From NCBI GenBank assembly GCA_025964695.1, contig JAOPYK010000012.1:25570-89569 (forward strand): a stretch of 64,000 nucleotides of DNA. Reading direction: 5' to 3'. The DNA is from Streptosporangiaceae bacterium (GTDB lineage: Bacteria; Actinomycetota; Actinomycetes; Streptosporangiales; Streptosporangiaceae). The notes under the pieces are model-generated. The model did no database searches. It was not told the DNA's origin and was given only the letters and a program-made list of their open reading frames with translations. Shown one piece after another: positions 10,406 to 18,743 of this stretch. The translations under genes and the position numbers were made by a program. Every line of letters begins with the position of its first letter. Positions within the stretch are counted from its first letter, which is position 1.

Positions 10406-10654
10406 TCAGTGCGCCAGGACGTGATGGACGAGCTCCCGCAACGGACCCGTCAGCTGGTTCTCTCCGACGACCACCGTGCGCCCATCGACGTCGATCTCGT
10501 AGACGAACTGGTCCGGAACCCGGCCCGGCTGCGGGACCGCGCCGAGATCGACCCGGGCGACGAGCCCGCGCAGGACCGGGTCGGAAGCGGTATCTGCCTC
10601 CCCGCGCCGCTCGATCCCGGCGAACCCGCCGGTTCGGACCACGGTCACTTTCAT
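10406..10654 (-). CDS. Emfourin-type inhibitor of M4 metalloprotease
   Basis: The 82-residue protein begins MKVTVVRTGGFAGIERRGE and has a central Asp-rich region and a YEIDVDGRTVVVGENQL segment. This fits the small emfourin family that inhibits protealysin-like proteases. It has no signal peptide, so it acts in the cytoplasm. Its start overlaps the stop of the protease gene upstream on the same strand by four bases, so both are made together. The pairing of an M4 protease with its inhibitor in one operon is known for protealysin of Serratia; function here is inferred from that and from sequence resemblance. Confidence 0.8.
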   Translation of the reverse strand: MKVTVVRTGGFAGIERRGEADTASDPVLRGLVARVDLGAVPQPGRVPDQFVYEIDVDGRTVVVGENQLTGPLRELVHHVLAH

Positions 10655-11688
10655 GTCGTGACGCCTACCCCCGCCCAGGCGTCCTTTACCGCACCGGCCT
10701 CGGTGCCCGACGCGCCGTACAGCTGCGTCGCCGTCGCCACTGTGGCCGCCGCGAACGCGGCGAAGTCCGCGCTGGACGCCAGTGACCCGCCCGTGAGCGT
10801 GTCGTACCAGACCTTCCCGGCCTTCTCCCAGGCGTTGCCGCCGATCTGCGCCGCTGCCAGGTAGAACGCCCGGTTGGGGATGCCGGAGTTGATGTGCACG
10901 CCGCCGTTGTCCCGGTAGGTGTGCACGAAGTGGTCCATGTGCCCGGGCTGCGGGTCCTTGCCCAGCTGCGGGTCGTCGTAGGCGGTGCCCGGTTCCTTCA
11001 TGGAGCGCAGCGCCACCCCGTTGACGCCCGGCGCGAGCAGGCCCTGGCCGATCAGCCAGTCGGCGCTGTCACTGGTCTGGCCGAAGTGGTGCTGCTTGAT
11101 CAGTGAGCCGAAGACGTCCGAGATGGATTCGTTCAGCGCACCGGACTGGCCGTAGTACTCCAGCGCCGCGGTGTACTGGGTGACGCCGTGGGTGAGCTCG
11201 TGCCCGGTGACGTCCAGCGGCCCGGTGAAGGCGGTGAACAGCGTGCCGTCGCCGTCGCCGTACACCATCTGCTCGCCGTTCCAGAAGGCGTTGTCGTAGC
11301 CGCGGCCGTAGTGCACCGTCGAGATCATCGGCAGGCCCGCGCCGTCGATGGAATCGCGGCCGTACACCTGTGAGTAGAAGGCGTAGGTGGCGCCGAGCCA
11401 GTCGTAGTTCTGGTCGACCATCACGTCGCCGGTCGGGGCGCCGCCCTCCTTGCGTACGGTCTGGCCAGGTATCTCCTCCAGGTTCTTGGCGTCCTTGATG
11501 GTCCGGTCGGCTTGGGCGGCCGCGTCGGTGGCCGCTGCTGCGACGGGTGCGACGAGCGTCATCCGGCGCTCGGTGCGTTGTGCCGTGTCCATGATGAGAG
11601 ACCGGCGTGCGAGGTCGCGGAGTTCTGGGTCGGTGCTGTGCGTGGCGACCCGCTCCAGGATGTGGGGGGGAACGATCGTGCATCTCAT
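10651..11688 (-). CDS. Protealysin-like M4 family neutral metalloprotease
   Basis: This 345-residue thermolysin-family protease carries the zinc motif HELTHG (H164, H168). The third zinc ligand Glu lies in GALNESISDVFG, and NGGVHINSGIPNRAFYL contains the active-site His. The N-terminus (1-50) is the short protealysin-type propeptide, recognisable by CTIVPPHILERVA, rather than the long propeptide of secreted thermolysins. I see no signal peptide, so the enzyme is probably cytoplasmic or exported by another route. It overlaps the emfourin gene and diverges from recO. Other protealysin-like enzymes cleave cytoskeletal targets; the substrate here is unknown. Confidence 0.93.
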   Translation of the reverse strand: MRCTIVPPHILERVATHSTDPELRDLARRSLIMDTAQRTERRMTLVAPVAAAATDAAAQADRTIKDAKNLEEIPGQTVRKEGGAPTGDVMVDQNYDWLGATYAFYSQVYGRDSIDGAGLPMISTVHYGRGYDNAFWNGEQMVYGDGDGTLFTAFTGPLDVTGHELTHGVTQYTAALEYYGQSGALNESISDVFGSLIKQHHFGQTSDSADWLIGQGLLAPGVNGVALRSMKEPGTAYDDPQLGKDPQPGHMDHFVHTYRDNGGVHINSGIPNRAFYLAAAQIGGNAWEKAGKVWYDTLTGGSLASSADFAAFAAATVATATQLYGASGTEAGAVKDAWAGVGVTT

Positions 11689-11828
11689 GGGACTACGCTG
11701 CCATTCAAAGGTGATTCAAGCCACAAGTCTGGCCGAGTCCGTGGGACCGGAACCGGTCGCGATCCGTTGGCGGCCGGACGCGATGGGTGGTGGCCCGGCT
11801 TGCCGGTCTTGTGGGGGACAATGATCCG

Positions 11829-12617
11829 GTGACCCTCTACCGCGATGAAGGCATCGTCCTGCGCACCCAGAAGCTGGGCGAGGCCGATCGCATCGTGACG
11901 CTGCTGACCCGCCGTACCGGCCGGGTCCGGGCGGCGGCCAAGGGGGTGCGCAAGACGAAGTCGCGGTTCGGGGCGCGGCTGGAGCCGTTCTCCCATGTCG
12001 ACGTGCAGCTGTACGAACGGCGCTCGCTCGATCTGATCACGCAGGCGGAGACGATCCGGCCCTATGGCGGGCCGCTCGTGGCGGACTATCCGCGCTACAC
12101 CGCGGGCACCGCGATGCTGGAGACCGCGGAGAAGCTGACCAGCGAGGAGAAGGAGCCCGCGCTGCGCCAGTTCCTGCTGCTCGTCGGGGGGCTGCGGACG
12201 CTGGTGGAGGCGAGCCACGATCCCCGCCTGGTGCTGGACGCCTACCTGCTCCGCTCGCTGTCGGTCGCGGGGTGGGCGCCGGCCCTGGACGAGTGTGCCC
12301 GATGCGGTGTCCGGGGCGGTCTCAAGGCCTTCCTGATCTCGGCGGGCGGCGCGGTCTGCGGCTCCTGCCGGCAGCCGGGTGCGGCCACTCCGGCGTCGCC
12401 CACCTTCGAGTTGATGCTGGCGCTGCTGCGCGGGGAGTGGGAACTCGCCGACGAGAGCGAACCCCGTCACCGGGTAGAGTGCAGCGGCCTCGTCGCCGCC
12501 TATCTGCAGTGGCATCTCGAACACGGAATCAGGTCGCTCAGGCATGTGGAGCGGGAGTCGCCGCGGCCCCGGACGCCGCCGGACGCCGGAATCGCGACGG
12601 ACAGGGAGTCGGTGTGA
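11829..12617 (+). CDS. recO: DNA repair protein RecO
   Basis: RecO anneals single strands and helps load RecA in the RecFOR pathway. The 262-residue protein begins [25 protein letters not shown], the conserved OB-fold start. A four-Cys zinc site is present (CARCG and, 20 residues later, CGSC). I chose GTG 11829, with GGGGGA nine bases upstream; the frame stays open 42 bases further upstream without support. It overlaps uppS by four bases (GTGA), the standard actinomycete arrangement. Confidence 0.95.
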   Translation: MTLYRDEGIVLRTQKLGEADRIVTLLTRRTGRVRAAAKGVRKTKSRFGARLEPFSHVDVQLYERRSLDLITQAETIRPYGGPLVADYPRYTAGTAMLETAEKLTSEEKEPALRQFLLLVGGLRTLVEASHDPRLVLDAYLLRSLSVAGWAPALDECARCGVRGGLKAFLISAGGAVCGSCRQPGAATPASPTFELMLALLRGEWELADESEPRHRVECSGLVAAYLQWHLEHGIRSLRHVERESPRPRTPPDAGIATDRESV

Positions 12618-13435
12618 GAAGGGCCGTTTCGCCGCCGGACCCGCACCCGAGTGGTGCGCGCCCGCCGGAGATCCCGAAGGAGTTCGTGCCCCGGCACGTG
12701 GCCATCGTGATGGACGGCAACGGGCGGTGGGCCAAGCAACGCGGGCTGCCGCGCACCGAGGGACACAAGATGGGGGAGCACGCCCTCTTCGACGTGATCA
12801 TGGGTGCGATCGAGCTGGGCGTCCCGCATCTGTCGGCGTACGCCTTCTCCACCGAGAACTGGAAGCGCTCACCCGACGAGGTGCGTTTCCTCATGGGCTT
12901 CAACCGGGACGTGATCCGGCGCCGCCGCGACCAGCTGAACGCCATGGGCGTACGGGTGCGCTGGGCCGGCCGCAGGCCCCGGCTGTGGCGCAGCGTCATC
13001 AGTGAGCTCGAGGATGCCGAACGGATGACCCGCGGAAACGACGTGCTGACCCTGCAGTTCTGCGTGAACTACGGCGGCCGGGCCGAGATCGCGGACGCGG
13101 CGGCGGCGATCGCCCGCGACGTCGCGGCCGGCAAGCTCAACCCGGACAAGATCAGCGAGAAGGTCTTCGCCCGTTACCTCTACCAGCCGGAGATCCCCGA
13201 AGTCGACCTCTTCCTGCGGCCCTCGGGGGAACAGCGGACCTCGAACTTCCTGGTCTGGCAGACGGCGTACGCGGAGATGGTCTTCCAGGAAACCCTGTGG
13301 CCCGACTTCGACCGGCGTCACCTCTGGCATGCCTGTGAGGTCTATGCCGGCCGGGACCGGCGTTACGGCGGGGCCGTGCCGAACGAACTCCCCGGGGCGC
13401 CCGCCCGGGTCAACGGGCAGGTCGCCCGAGGCTGA
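12614..13435 (+). CDS. uppS: Isoprenyl (undecaprenyl-type) diphosphate synthase
   Basis: This cis-prenyltransferase makes the long-chain polyprenyl carrier for peptidoglycan and other wall polymers. The 273-residue protein has the catalytic [14 protein letters not shown] (near residues 30-43), [10 protein letters not shown], and the [20 protein letters not shown] motif near the C-terminus. The GTG start overlaps the recO stop. The 20-residue Pro-rich N-terminal extension before [13 protein letters not shown] is common in actinomycete homologues. The exact chain length is not visible from sequence; mycobacterial relatives make decaprenyl diphosphate. Confidence 0.95.
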   Translation: MRRAVSPPDPHPSGARPPEIPKEFVPRHVAIVMDGNGRWAKQRGLPRTEGHKMGEHALFDVIMGAIELGVPHLSAYAFSTENWKRSPDEVRFLMGFNRDVIRRRRDQLNAMGVRVRWAGRRPRLWRSVISELEDAERMTRGNDVLTLQFCVNYGGRAEIADAAAAIARDVAAGKLNPDKISEKVFARYLYQPEIPEVDLFLRPSGEQRTSNFLVWQTAYAEMVFQETLWPDFDRRHLWHACEVYAGRDRRYGGAVPNELPGAPARVNGQVARG

Positions 13436-13454
13436 CCCGCCGCGGCCGGCGCTC

Positions 13455-13832
13455 TCAGCTCGTGGCGCAGCTCGGGCAGGTGCCGAAGACCTCGACGGTG
13501 TGCGTTACGCCGATGAAGCCGTGCTCGGCACCGACGCCCTCCGCCCAGCGCTCCACGGCGGGTCCCTCGACCTCCACCGTGCGGCCGCAGTTGCGGCAGA
13601 CCAGATGGTGATGATGCTCCTCGGTCGCGCACGCGCGATAGACGGCCTCGCCGTCGTCGGTGCGCAGCACGTCGACCTCGCCGGAGTCGCTGAGCGCCTG
13701 CAACGCCCGGTAGACCGTGGTCAGGCCGATCTTGGATCCATCGGCGCGCAGGTCGGCGAAGATGTCCTGCGCGCTGCGGAAGCCCGCGCTGGCCGCCAGC
13801 GCGCGACGTACCGTGTCCTGCCGTGTAGTCAC
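13455..13832 (-). CDS. zur: Zinc uptake regulator Zur (Fur family)
   Basis: Zur represses zinc uptake genes when zinc is sufficient. The 125-residue Fur-type protein has an N-terminal winged helix with SKIGLTTVYRALQAL and the metal motif EEHHHHLVCRNCGRTVEV. A C-terminal CPSC completes the structural zinc site with CRNC. It is last in the znuA-znuC-znuB-zur operon and overlaps znuB by four bases (GTG start). Its placement with zinc transporter genes and the matching box at 16433-16447 supports Zur over Fur or Nur. Confidence 0.93.
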   Translation of the reverse strand: MTTRQDTVRRALAASAGFRSAQDIFADLRADGSKIGLTTVYRALQALSDSGEVDVLRTDDGEAVYRACATEEHHHHLVCRNCGRTVEVEGPAVERWAEGVGAEHGFIGVTHTVEVFGTCPSCATS

Positions 13833-14716
13833 CTTCCCACCTCCGCCCCTGAATCTAGTGGTAGCGCCGCTTCCTCTCGGTCGTTCGCGGCCGTCCGCCC
13901 GCGACGGAGCAGCCGTCCCCCCGTCACCGCCACCATGAACAGCGCGAGCGCGAGCAGCACGATCGCGGGCCCGGGGGAGAGGTCACGCTGGAAACCGGCG
14001 TACAGGCCGCCCACCGCGGAGACGACGCCGAAGACCATGGCCAGCCCGACGGTGGCCTTGAACCCCCGGGTGATCTGCTGGGCGGCGGCCACCGGGACCA
14101 CCATCAGCGCGCTCACCAGCAGCAGTCCCACGACGCGCATGGCGACCACCACGGTCATCGCCGCCGTCACCGCCAGCAGGAGGCTCAGGAACCGCACCGG
14201 GAGGCCGCTGGCCCGGGCGACCTCCTCGTCCTGGCAGAGCAGGAACAGCTCCCGCCCGAACAGGCCCATCACCACCAGCACGCCGGCGACCAGTGCCACG
14301 ATGACGTACAGGTCGTGCGCGGAGACGCTGCTGATCGACCCGAACAGATAGCCCAGCAGGTTGGCGGTGCTGCCTCCCGGAGCGAGATTGGTGAGCAGGA
14401 CGCCGCCGGCGATGCCGCCGTAGAACAGCAGGGCCAGTGCCACGTCGGCGCCCGTGCGCCCGCGGGCGCGCAGTACCTCGATTGCGACGGCACCGAGCGC
14501 CGACACGATGATCGCGGTGAGCACCGGCGACGTGCTGGTGATGAGCCCGAGGGCGACCCCGGTGAGGGCGATGTGACCGATGCCGTCGCCGAGCAGCGCC
14601 AGCTTGCGCTGCACGATGAACGTGCCGACCACCGGGGCGGCGACGCCGATGAGCACCGCGGCGAGCAGCGCACGGCGCATGAAGTCGTAGTCGAGGATGT
14701 CCAGCACGCCGGTCAC
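13829..14716 (-). CDS. znuB: Zinc ABC transporter, permease ZnuB
   Basis: This ABC-3 family permease has 295 residues and about eight membrane segments. It carries RRALLAAVLIGVAAPVVGTFIVQRKLALLGDGIGHIAL and the GLLLVSALMVVPVAAAQ segment typical of Zn/Mn permeases. I chose GTG 14716, which overlaps the znuC stop by four bases; a longer open frame to 14797 has no support. With ZnuC and ZnuA it imports zinc. The C-terminal tail is charged. Confidence 0.93.
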   Translation of the reverse strand: MTGVLDILDYDFMRRALLAAVLIGVAAPVVGTFIVQRKLALLGDGIGHIALTGVALGLITSTSPVLTAIIVSALGAVAIEVLRARGRTGADVALALLFYGGIAGGVLLTNLAPGGSTANLLGYLFGSISSVSAHDLYVIVALVAGVLVVMGLFGRELFLLCQDEEVARASGLPVRFLSLLLAVTAAMTVVVAMRVVGLLLVSALMVVPVAAAQQITRGFKATVGLAMVFGVVSAVGGLYAGFQRDLSPGPAIVLLALALFMVAVTGGRLLRRGRTAANDREEAALPLDSGAEVGR

Positions 14717-15504
14717 GCGGGCTCCCAGGTGGTGAGCGAGGAGGGGCCGCTGGCCGGCCCGTGCGGATGCAGGTGCTGGTGGCCGGGAGCGGCGCACTCG
14801 CCCTCGGGGGCGGGCGGAGCGCCCTCGTACGCGATCCGGCCGGCCTCCAGCACCACGGCCCGGGTGATCAGCGGTTCTATCGGTCCCAGCTCGTGGGCGA
14901 CCAGGACAAGGGTCCGGCCCTGGCGGATCAGCGCACGCAGGGTCCCCGCCAGGGCCTGCTGGCTCGCCGCGTCAACGCCGGCCGTGGGCTCATCCATGAC
15001 GAAGGCGTCCGGTTCGCCGGCCAGCGCCCGGGCGATCAGCACCCGCTGCTGCTGGCCGCCGGACAGCTGATGGGCCGGATCCCTCGCACGGTCCGCCATC
15101 CCGACGATGTCGAGCGCACGTTCGACCGCGGCCCGGTCGGCGGCCGACGACGGCCGGAACCTGGACTGCCGGGCGATCCGGCCGGAGGAGACGACCTCGC
15201 GGACCGTGGCGGGCACCCCGCCGCCCACCGTCAGCCGCTGCGGGACGTACCCGATGCGTCCCCACTGGCGGAACCGGGGCGGCGCCACGCCGTAGATCTC
15301 GGTCCGCCCGGCCGAGAGCGGGATCAGCCCGAGCAGGGCCCGGACCAGCGTGGACTTGCCGGAGCCGTTGGGGCCCAGGAGCGCGACGACCTCACCGGGG
15401 TCGACCCGCAGATCGATGCCGCGCAGCACCTCCCGGCCGTCCAGGCGGACATGACCGCCGGTCATGGCGAAGGCGGGAGCCGGCGCCGCCGTGAGCGGCG
15501 TCAT
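14713..15504 (-). CDS. znuC: Zinc ABC transporter, ATP-binding protein ZnuC
   Basis: This 263-residue ATPase has Walker A GPNGSGKS (near 46-53), the Q-loop region IGYVPQRL, signature LSGGQQQRVLIARAL, Walker B AFVMDEPTAGVD and switch region LVAHELG. A His-rich C-terminus (GHQHLHPHG) may bind zinc, as in other zinc-transport ATPases. The start is the ATG overlapping the znuA stop. The large open frame upstream is an antiphase reading of znuA. Confidence 0.94.
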   Translation of the reverse strand: MTPLTAAPAPAFAMTGGHVRLDGREVLRGIDLRVDPGEVVALLGPNGSGKSTLVRALLGLIPLSAGRTEIYGVAPPRFRQWGRIGYVPQRLTVGGGVPATVREVVSSGRIARQSRFRPSSAADRAAVERALDIVGMADRARDPAHQLSGGQQQRVLIARALAGEPDAFVMDEPTAGVDAASQQALAGTLRALIRQGRTLVLVAHELGPIEPLITRAVVLEAGRIAYEGAPPAPEGECAAPGHQHLHPHGPASGPSSLTTWEPA

Positions 15505-16412
15505 GAGCACCCCAGAGCCGTGCGCAGGGTCTTCAGGTTGTGGCGCATGATCGACATGTAGTCGTCCTTGGATCCCCGGGCCAGGCCTTCGACCGGGTCG
15601 AGCGTCCCGGTCCGCACGCCGGCCTCCTGGGCGAGGGTCTGGGCGACCTTCGGGCTGACCAGCGTCTCGGTGAAGACCGTGGCCACCCCGGTCCGGCGGA
15701 TCTGCTGCGTCAGCTCCGCCAGCCGCTTGGGCGACGGCTCCGCCTGAGGGTCGATCCCGCTGACCGCCAGCTGGGTCAGGCCGTAGCGCTCGGCGAGATA
15801 GCCGAAGGCGGCGTGGCTGGTGACGATGGTCTTCTGCCGGCAGGTGGCGAGCCCGGCGCGGAACTCGCCGTCGAGCCCGGTCAGCTCGCCTGCCAGGGCC
15901 CGCGCGTTGGCCCGGTACGCCGTGGCGTGCACCGGGTCGGCCGTGGCCAGCCGCTCGCCCACGGCCGTGGCCACGGTGGCCAGCCGGCTGGGATCCAGCC
16001 AGAGATGGGGGTCGTACCGCGCCGCCTGCTGCGGGACCTGCCCCGCGCCGGTCGCCGGGAGGGTCCGCACGAGGGAGGCCGCGTCGAGGGAGGACTTCCG
16101 GGCATGCTGAGCGACCGCCTGGTCCACGGCGGGCTGGAGGTCCTTGAGATAGACGACGAGCCTGGCCCTGCCGACGTCCACGACCTGCCGGGGCGTCAGC
16201 TCGAGATCGTGCGGCTCGGCGCCGGGTTTGGTCAGCGTGGTCACGGCGGCGTCGCCGCCGCCCACCCGCTCGGCCAGCCATGCCATCGGGTAGAAGGAGC
16301 CGATCACTTGGGGCCTGCCGGAGGCCGACGCGCCGCCCCCGCCGCAGGCGGCGGTGCCCGCCAGCAGCAGGGCGAGCAGGGCGCTGGGCAACAGACCTCT
16401 AGCGCTAAACAC
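15501..16412 (-). CDS. znuA: Zinc ABC transporter, substrate-binding lipoprotein ZnuA
   Basis: ZnuA captures zinc outside the membrane. The 303-residue protein starts with a lipoprotein signal (FSARGLLPSALLALLLAGTAAC). Metal ligands of the cluster A-1 family are visible: H in GAEPHDLELTP, H in DPHLWLDPS, H in VTSHAAFGYLA and a C-terminal Asp near DPVEG. The usual His-rich loop is nearly absent, with only QHARKS in that region. GTG 16412 is used; TTG 16448 is an in-frame alternative upstream, overlapping the Zur box. The box suggests repression by Zur. Confidence 0.92.
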   Translation of the reverse strand: MFSARGLLPSALLALLLAGTAACGGGGASASGRPQVIGSFYPMAWLAERVGGGDAAVTTLTKPGAEPHDLELTPRQVVDVGRARLVVYLKDLQPAVDQAVAQHARKSSLDAASLVRTLPATGAGQVPQQAARYDPHLWLDPSRLATVATAVGERLATADPVHATAYRANARALAGELTGLDGEFRAGLATCRQKTIVTSHAAFGYLAERYGLTQLAVSGIDPQAEPSPKRLAELTQQIRRTGVATVFTETLVSPKVAQTLAQEAGVRTGTLDPVEGLARGSKDDYMSIMRHNLKTLRTALGCS

Positions 16413-16432
16413 TCCTATAGTGTGAATGAAGA

Positions 16433-16447
16433 TGAAAACGGTTGTCA
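16433..16447 (-). promoter_or_regulatory. Zur box upstream of znuA
   Basis: TGAAAACGGTTGTCA is a near-perfect 7-1-7 inverted repeat. It matches the actinobacterial Zur operator pattern TGAAAATGATTTTCA at 12 of 15 positions. It lies 20 bases before the znuA start and overlaps the stop codon of the small membrane protein gene upstream. On the minus strand TTGACA overlaps it and could be a -35 element, so bound Zur would block the promoter. Confidence 0.8.
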
Positions 16448-16741
16448 AAATTGCCCGACGACGTGACCGGCCGCAAAGATCAGCAGCACTGCGAGCGCGG
16501 CCAGCCTGAGCAGCCGTCCGGACGGGTCGAGGCTCGGCCAGGACAGGTAGGCGAACCAGCCCAGGAAGACGGCGAGCACCACCAGCGCCAGGGCGCCGGG
16601 CCAGCCGGTGACCACCATGCCGATGAGCAGCAGGATCCCCATGGTGACCGGGAGCGCCCAGCGCGGAAGCTGGTGAAGGTAGACCATCGGGGTCGCGCTG
16701 CTCCGCTCCACCCTGGCCCGGAGCCCTCGATTGGCAGACAT
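16445..16741 (-). CDS. Small membrane protein, DUF6703-like
   Basis: A 98-residue protein starting MSANRGLRARVERSS with a basic N-terminus. It has three hydrophobic segments (about 28-45, 47-64 and 76-94). The ATG at 16741 is chosen because it begins the conserved-looking part; the frame runs further upstream without support. It resembles small actinomycete membrane proteins of the DUF6703 group that sit next to zinc-transport genes. No function is known. It ends 32 bases before znuA, and its last codons carry the Zur box. Confidence 0.65.
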   Translation of the reverse strand: MSANRGLRARVERSSATPMVYLHQLPRWALPVTMGILLLIGMVVTGWPGALALVVLAVFLGWFAYLSWPSLDPSGRLLRLAALAVLLIFAAGHVVGQF

Positions 16742-16808
16742 GGAGGCCACCGTATGCCCCGGCACATGCCGGCGCCGTATTGCCCCCACGTGGTGCGAGG
16801 ATGGGCCC

Positions 16809-17081
16809 GTGATCGCGATAACCCGATACCGGGTCCCCGCCGACGAGGCCGAGGTCTTCGCCGGCCAGGCCCGTGCCGTCCTCGAAGCGCTCTCCGCGTG
16901 CCGGGGCCACCGGTCCGGCCGGCTCGGCCATGCCGCCGACGACCCTGAGCTGTGGGTCGTGGTCACCGAGTGGGACGGCGCGGGCTTCTACCGCCGGGCG
17001 CTGGGCGAGGTGCGCATGCTGGTCATCCCGATGTCGGCGCGGGCCGTCGACGAACCGGGCGCCTACGAGATCGTCGCGTAG
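16809..17081 (+). CDS. Antibiotic biosynthesis monooxygenase (ABM) domain protein
   Basis: This 90-residue ferredoxin-like single-domain protein starts IAITRYRVPADEAEVFAGQARAVLEAL and continues with GHAADDPELWVVVTEWDGAGFYRRAL, the layout of ABM-fold proteins. Members act as cofactor-free oxygenases or haem degraders, and many have no known role. GTG 16809 is taken as the start. It diverges from the small membrane protein gene across 67 bases. I see no haem-binding Asn/Trp signature that would make it a haem oxygenase. Confidence 0.75.
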   Translation: MIAITRYRVPADEAEVFAGQARAVLEALSACRGHRSGRLGHAADDPELWVVVTEWDGAGFYRRALGEVRMLVIPMSARAVDEPGAYEIVA

Positions 17082-17196
17082 GCCTTCCGGCCAAGACCGG
17101 GCCAAGGTCCGGTGAAAGATCCTCCCGGCCCGTGGTAACCCTCCGTGAACGGGAACCACTTCCTGCGATCTTGCTGACGAGCCGTGGGGAGTAACG

Positions 17197-18516
17197 ATGC
17201 GGCATACCGTTCTTGCCGGATTTCTGGTGTTGGCGGCAGTGGTGTCCGCAGTGTTCATGGTGCCGGCGGGGGCGGTGCAAAGGGCGATGGCGGCCGTGAC
17301 GGCGACCGGCCCGCAGACCAGGATCGTGGAGTACGGCGGAGTGCGGGTGAGCGTTCCGGCGGAGTGGCCGGTCTACCGGCTCGATCAGCAGCCCTCCCGT
17401 TGCGTGCGGTACGACCGGCACGCGGTCTACCTCGGGCGGGCGGGGGCGGACCAGGACTGCCCCGCGCGGATGGCCGGTCGGACCGAGACCCTGCAGATCG
17501 AGCCGCTGGACGAGCCGGCCGACTCCCCGGAGATGTCCACCCCGGAGGACACCATGGGGGAGAGCGCTGAGGAGGAGACCACCGCGGCACAGGAGGTCGC
17601 CGCCCAGGAGGTCAAGGTGGTGCTGCCCACCGCCGGAGTGCGGATGACCGGGACGTACGGTTCCGGCCGGGCGCTGGTGGAGGCCATGTTCCGGGGCGCC
17701 CGGATCCGGCCCTGGGTGCACAGGACGCTGCCCTCCTTCCAGATACCGGGCGAGCCCGGGGCCGAGTCCGGCCTGCGGATCGCGGTGCCGTACCGGCCCA
17801 TGCGGCAGCCGGCGCAGGGCCGGGAACGGCGGCGGGAGTGGACCACCGGAGCCGGGTTCGACGCCTGTTCGGCTCCGTCGAGGGCGGCGATGGCCGCGTG
17901 GCGGAGGGCCTACCGGGTGGCGAACATCTACATCGGCGGTGCCGCGCGCGGCTGCGCCCAGCCCAACCTGAACCGGAACTGGGTGAGCGGCGTGCGCCGG
18001 ATGGGCTACCGGCTGATCCCCACCTATGTGGGGCTGCAGGCCCCCTGCTCGACGTTCCACAACCGGTTCACCGGGAAGAACGCCTACCGGAAGGGCAGCG
18101 CGTCCGCCGACGACGCGGTCCGCCGGGCCGCGGCGCTGGGCATCCCGCGCGGCGAGCCGATCTACTTCGACATGGAGGGCTACGCCAGCGAGCGGGCGTG
18201 GTGCCGGCGGGCGGTGCTCACCTTCGTGCACTCCTGGTCCCGCCGGCTGGAGCGCAGGGGGTACGTCTCCGGGATGTACGGCAGCGCGGGTTCGGGGGTG
18301 CAGGCCCTCGGTGAGGCGACCGGGATCACCAAGCCCAAGGCGATCTGGTTCGCGCGCTGGGACGGACGGGCCCGTACCGCGGGCGGCCGTTATCTGCGCC
18401 GGTCCTGGTGGAGTCCGCACCGCCGGATCAAGCAGTACCGCGGGGGTCACCATGAGCGGCACGGCGGCTACACCATCAACATCGACAGCAACATCGTCGA
18501 CGGGCTGGTGTACTGA
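17197..18516 (+). CDS. Secreted DUF1906 (Rv2525c-like) glycoside-hydrolase-fold protein
   Basis: A 439-residue exported protein with an N-terminal signal-like hydrophobic segment (about 3-25). Residues 30-215 form a variable region with an acidic EESAEEETT stretch. The C-terminal 220 residues are a DUF1906 TIM barrel: GFDACSAPSRAAMAAW, VANIYIGGAARGCAQPNLN, LIPTYVGLQAPC, then YFDMEGYA with candidate catalytic acids and IWFARWDG. The mycobacterial relative Rv2525c is a Tat-exported cell-wall-associated protein; hydrolase activity is inferred from fold. GGGGAG sits eight bases before the ATG. Confidence 0.85.
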   Translation: MRHTVLAGFLVLAAVVSAVFMVPAGAVQRAMAAVTATGPQTRIVEYGGVRVSVPAEWPVYRLDQQPSRCVRYDRHAVYLGRAGADQDCPARMAGRTETLQIEPLDEPADSPEMSTPEDTMGESAEEETTAAQEVAAQEVKVVLPTAGVRMTGTYGSGRALVEAMFRGARIRPWVHRTLPSFQIPGEPGAESGLRIAVPYRPMRQPAQGRERRREWTTGAGFDACSAPSRAAMAAWRRAYRVANIYIGGAARGCAQPNLNRNWVSGVRRMGYRLIPTYVGLQAPCSTFHNRFTGKNAYRKGSASADDAVRRAAALGIPRGEPIYFDMEGYASERAWCRRAVLTFVHSWSRRLERRGYVSGMYGSAGSGVQALGEATGITKPKAIWFARWDGRARTAGGRYLRRSWWSPHRRIKQYRGGHHERHGGYTINIDSNIVDGLVY

Positions 18517-18522
18517 CCTCGC

Positions 18523-18563
18523 GGCCGAGACGGCCGAGACGGCCGAGACGGCCGAGACGGCCG
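18523..18563. repeat. 9-bp tandem repeat GGCCGAGAC, 4.5 copies
   Basis: Four exact copies of GGCCGAGAC and a partial fifth lie immediately after the stop of the DUF1906 gene. They are outside any gene and may be a slippage product. No function is evident. Confidence 0.9.
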
Positions 18564-18627
18564 CGATGACGATCGCACGAGTCTGCTCCGTGTCACGGTG
18601 CGGGTGCAATAAGCTGGTGACCTGCTT

Positions 18628-18664
18628 GACGCCGGGGGCCCGGCCACCATCCGGCCCCGGCGTC
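18628..18664 (+). promoter_or_regulatory. GC-rich hairpin in the glyS leader region
   Basis: GACGCCGGGG (18628-18637) pairs with CCCCGGCGTC (18655-18664) around a 17-base loop, 80 bases before glyS. It could terminate the upstream transcript or be part of the glyS leader. No T-box sequence (TGGNACCGCG) follows, so it is not a recognisable tRNA-sensing riboswitch. Confidence 0.5.
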
Positions 18665-18743
18665 GCACCGGGGATCACAGACGCCGTACGCCACGGGGGT
18701 GTACGAACAATCCCGCCGACCGCCAGCCGGATGGAGAACCACC

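Noticed and set aside
16413..17258. N-terminal extension of znuA and other upstream-open frames
   Set aside because: The open frame continues through the DUF6703-like and ABM genes in antiphase; the lipoprotein signal at 16412 marks the real start.
18517..18743. T-box riboswitch before glyS
   Set aside because: No TGGNACCGCG T-box sequence or specifier-loop arrangement is visible, only a GC hairpin.
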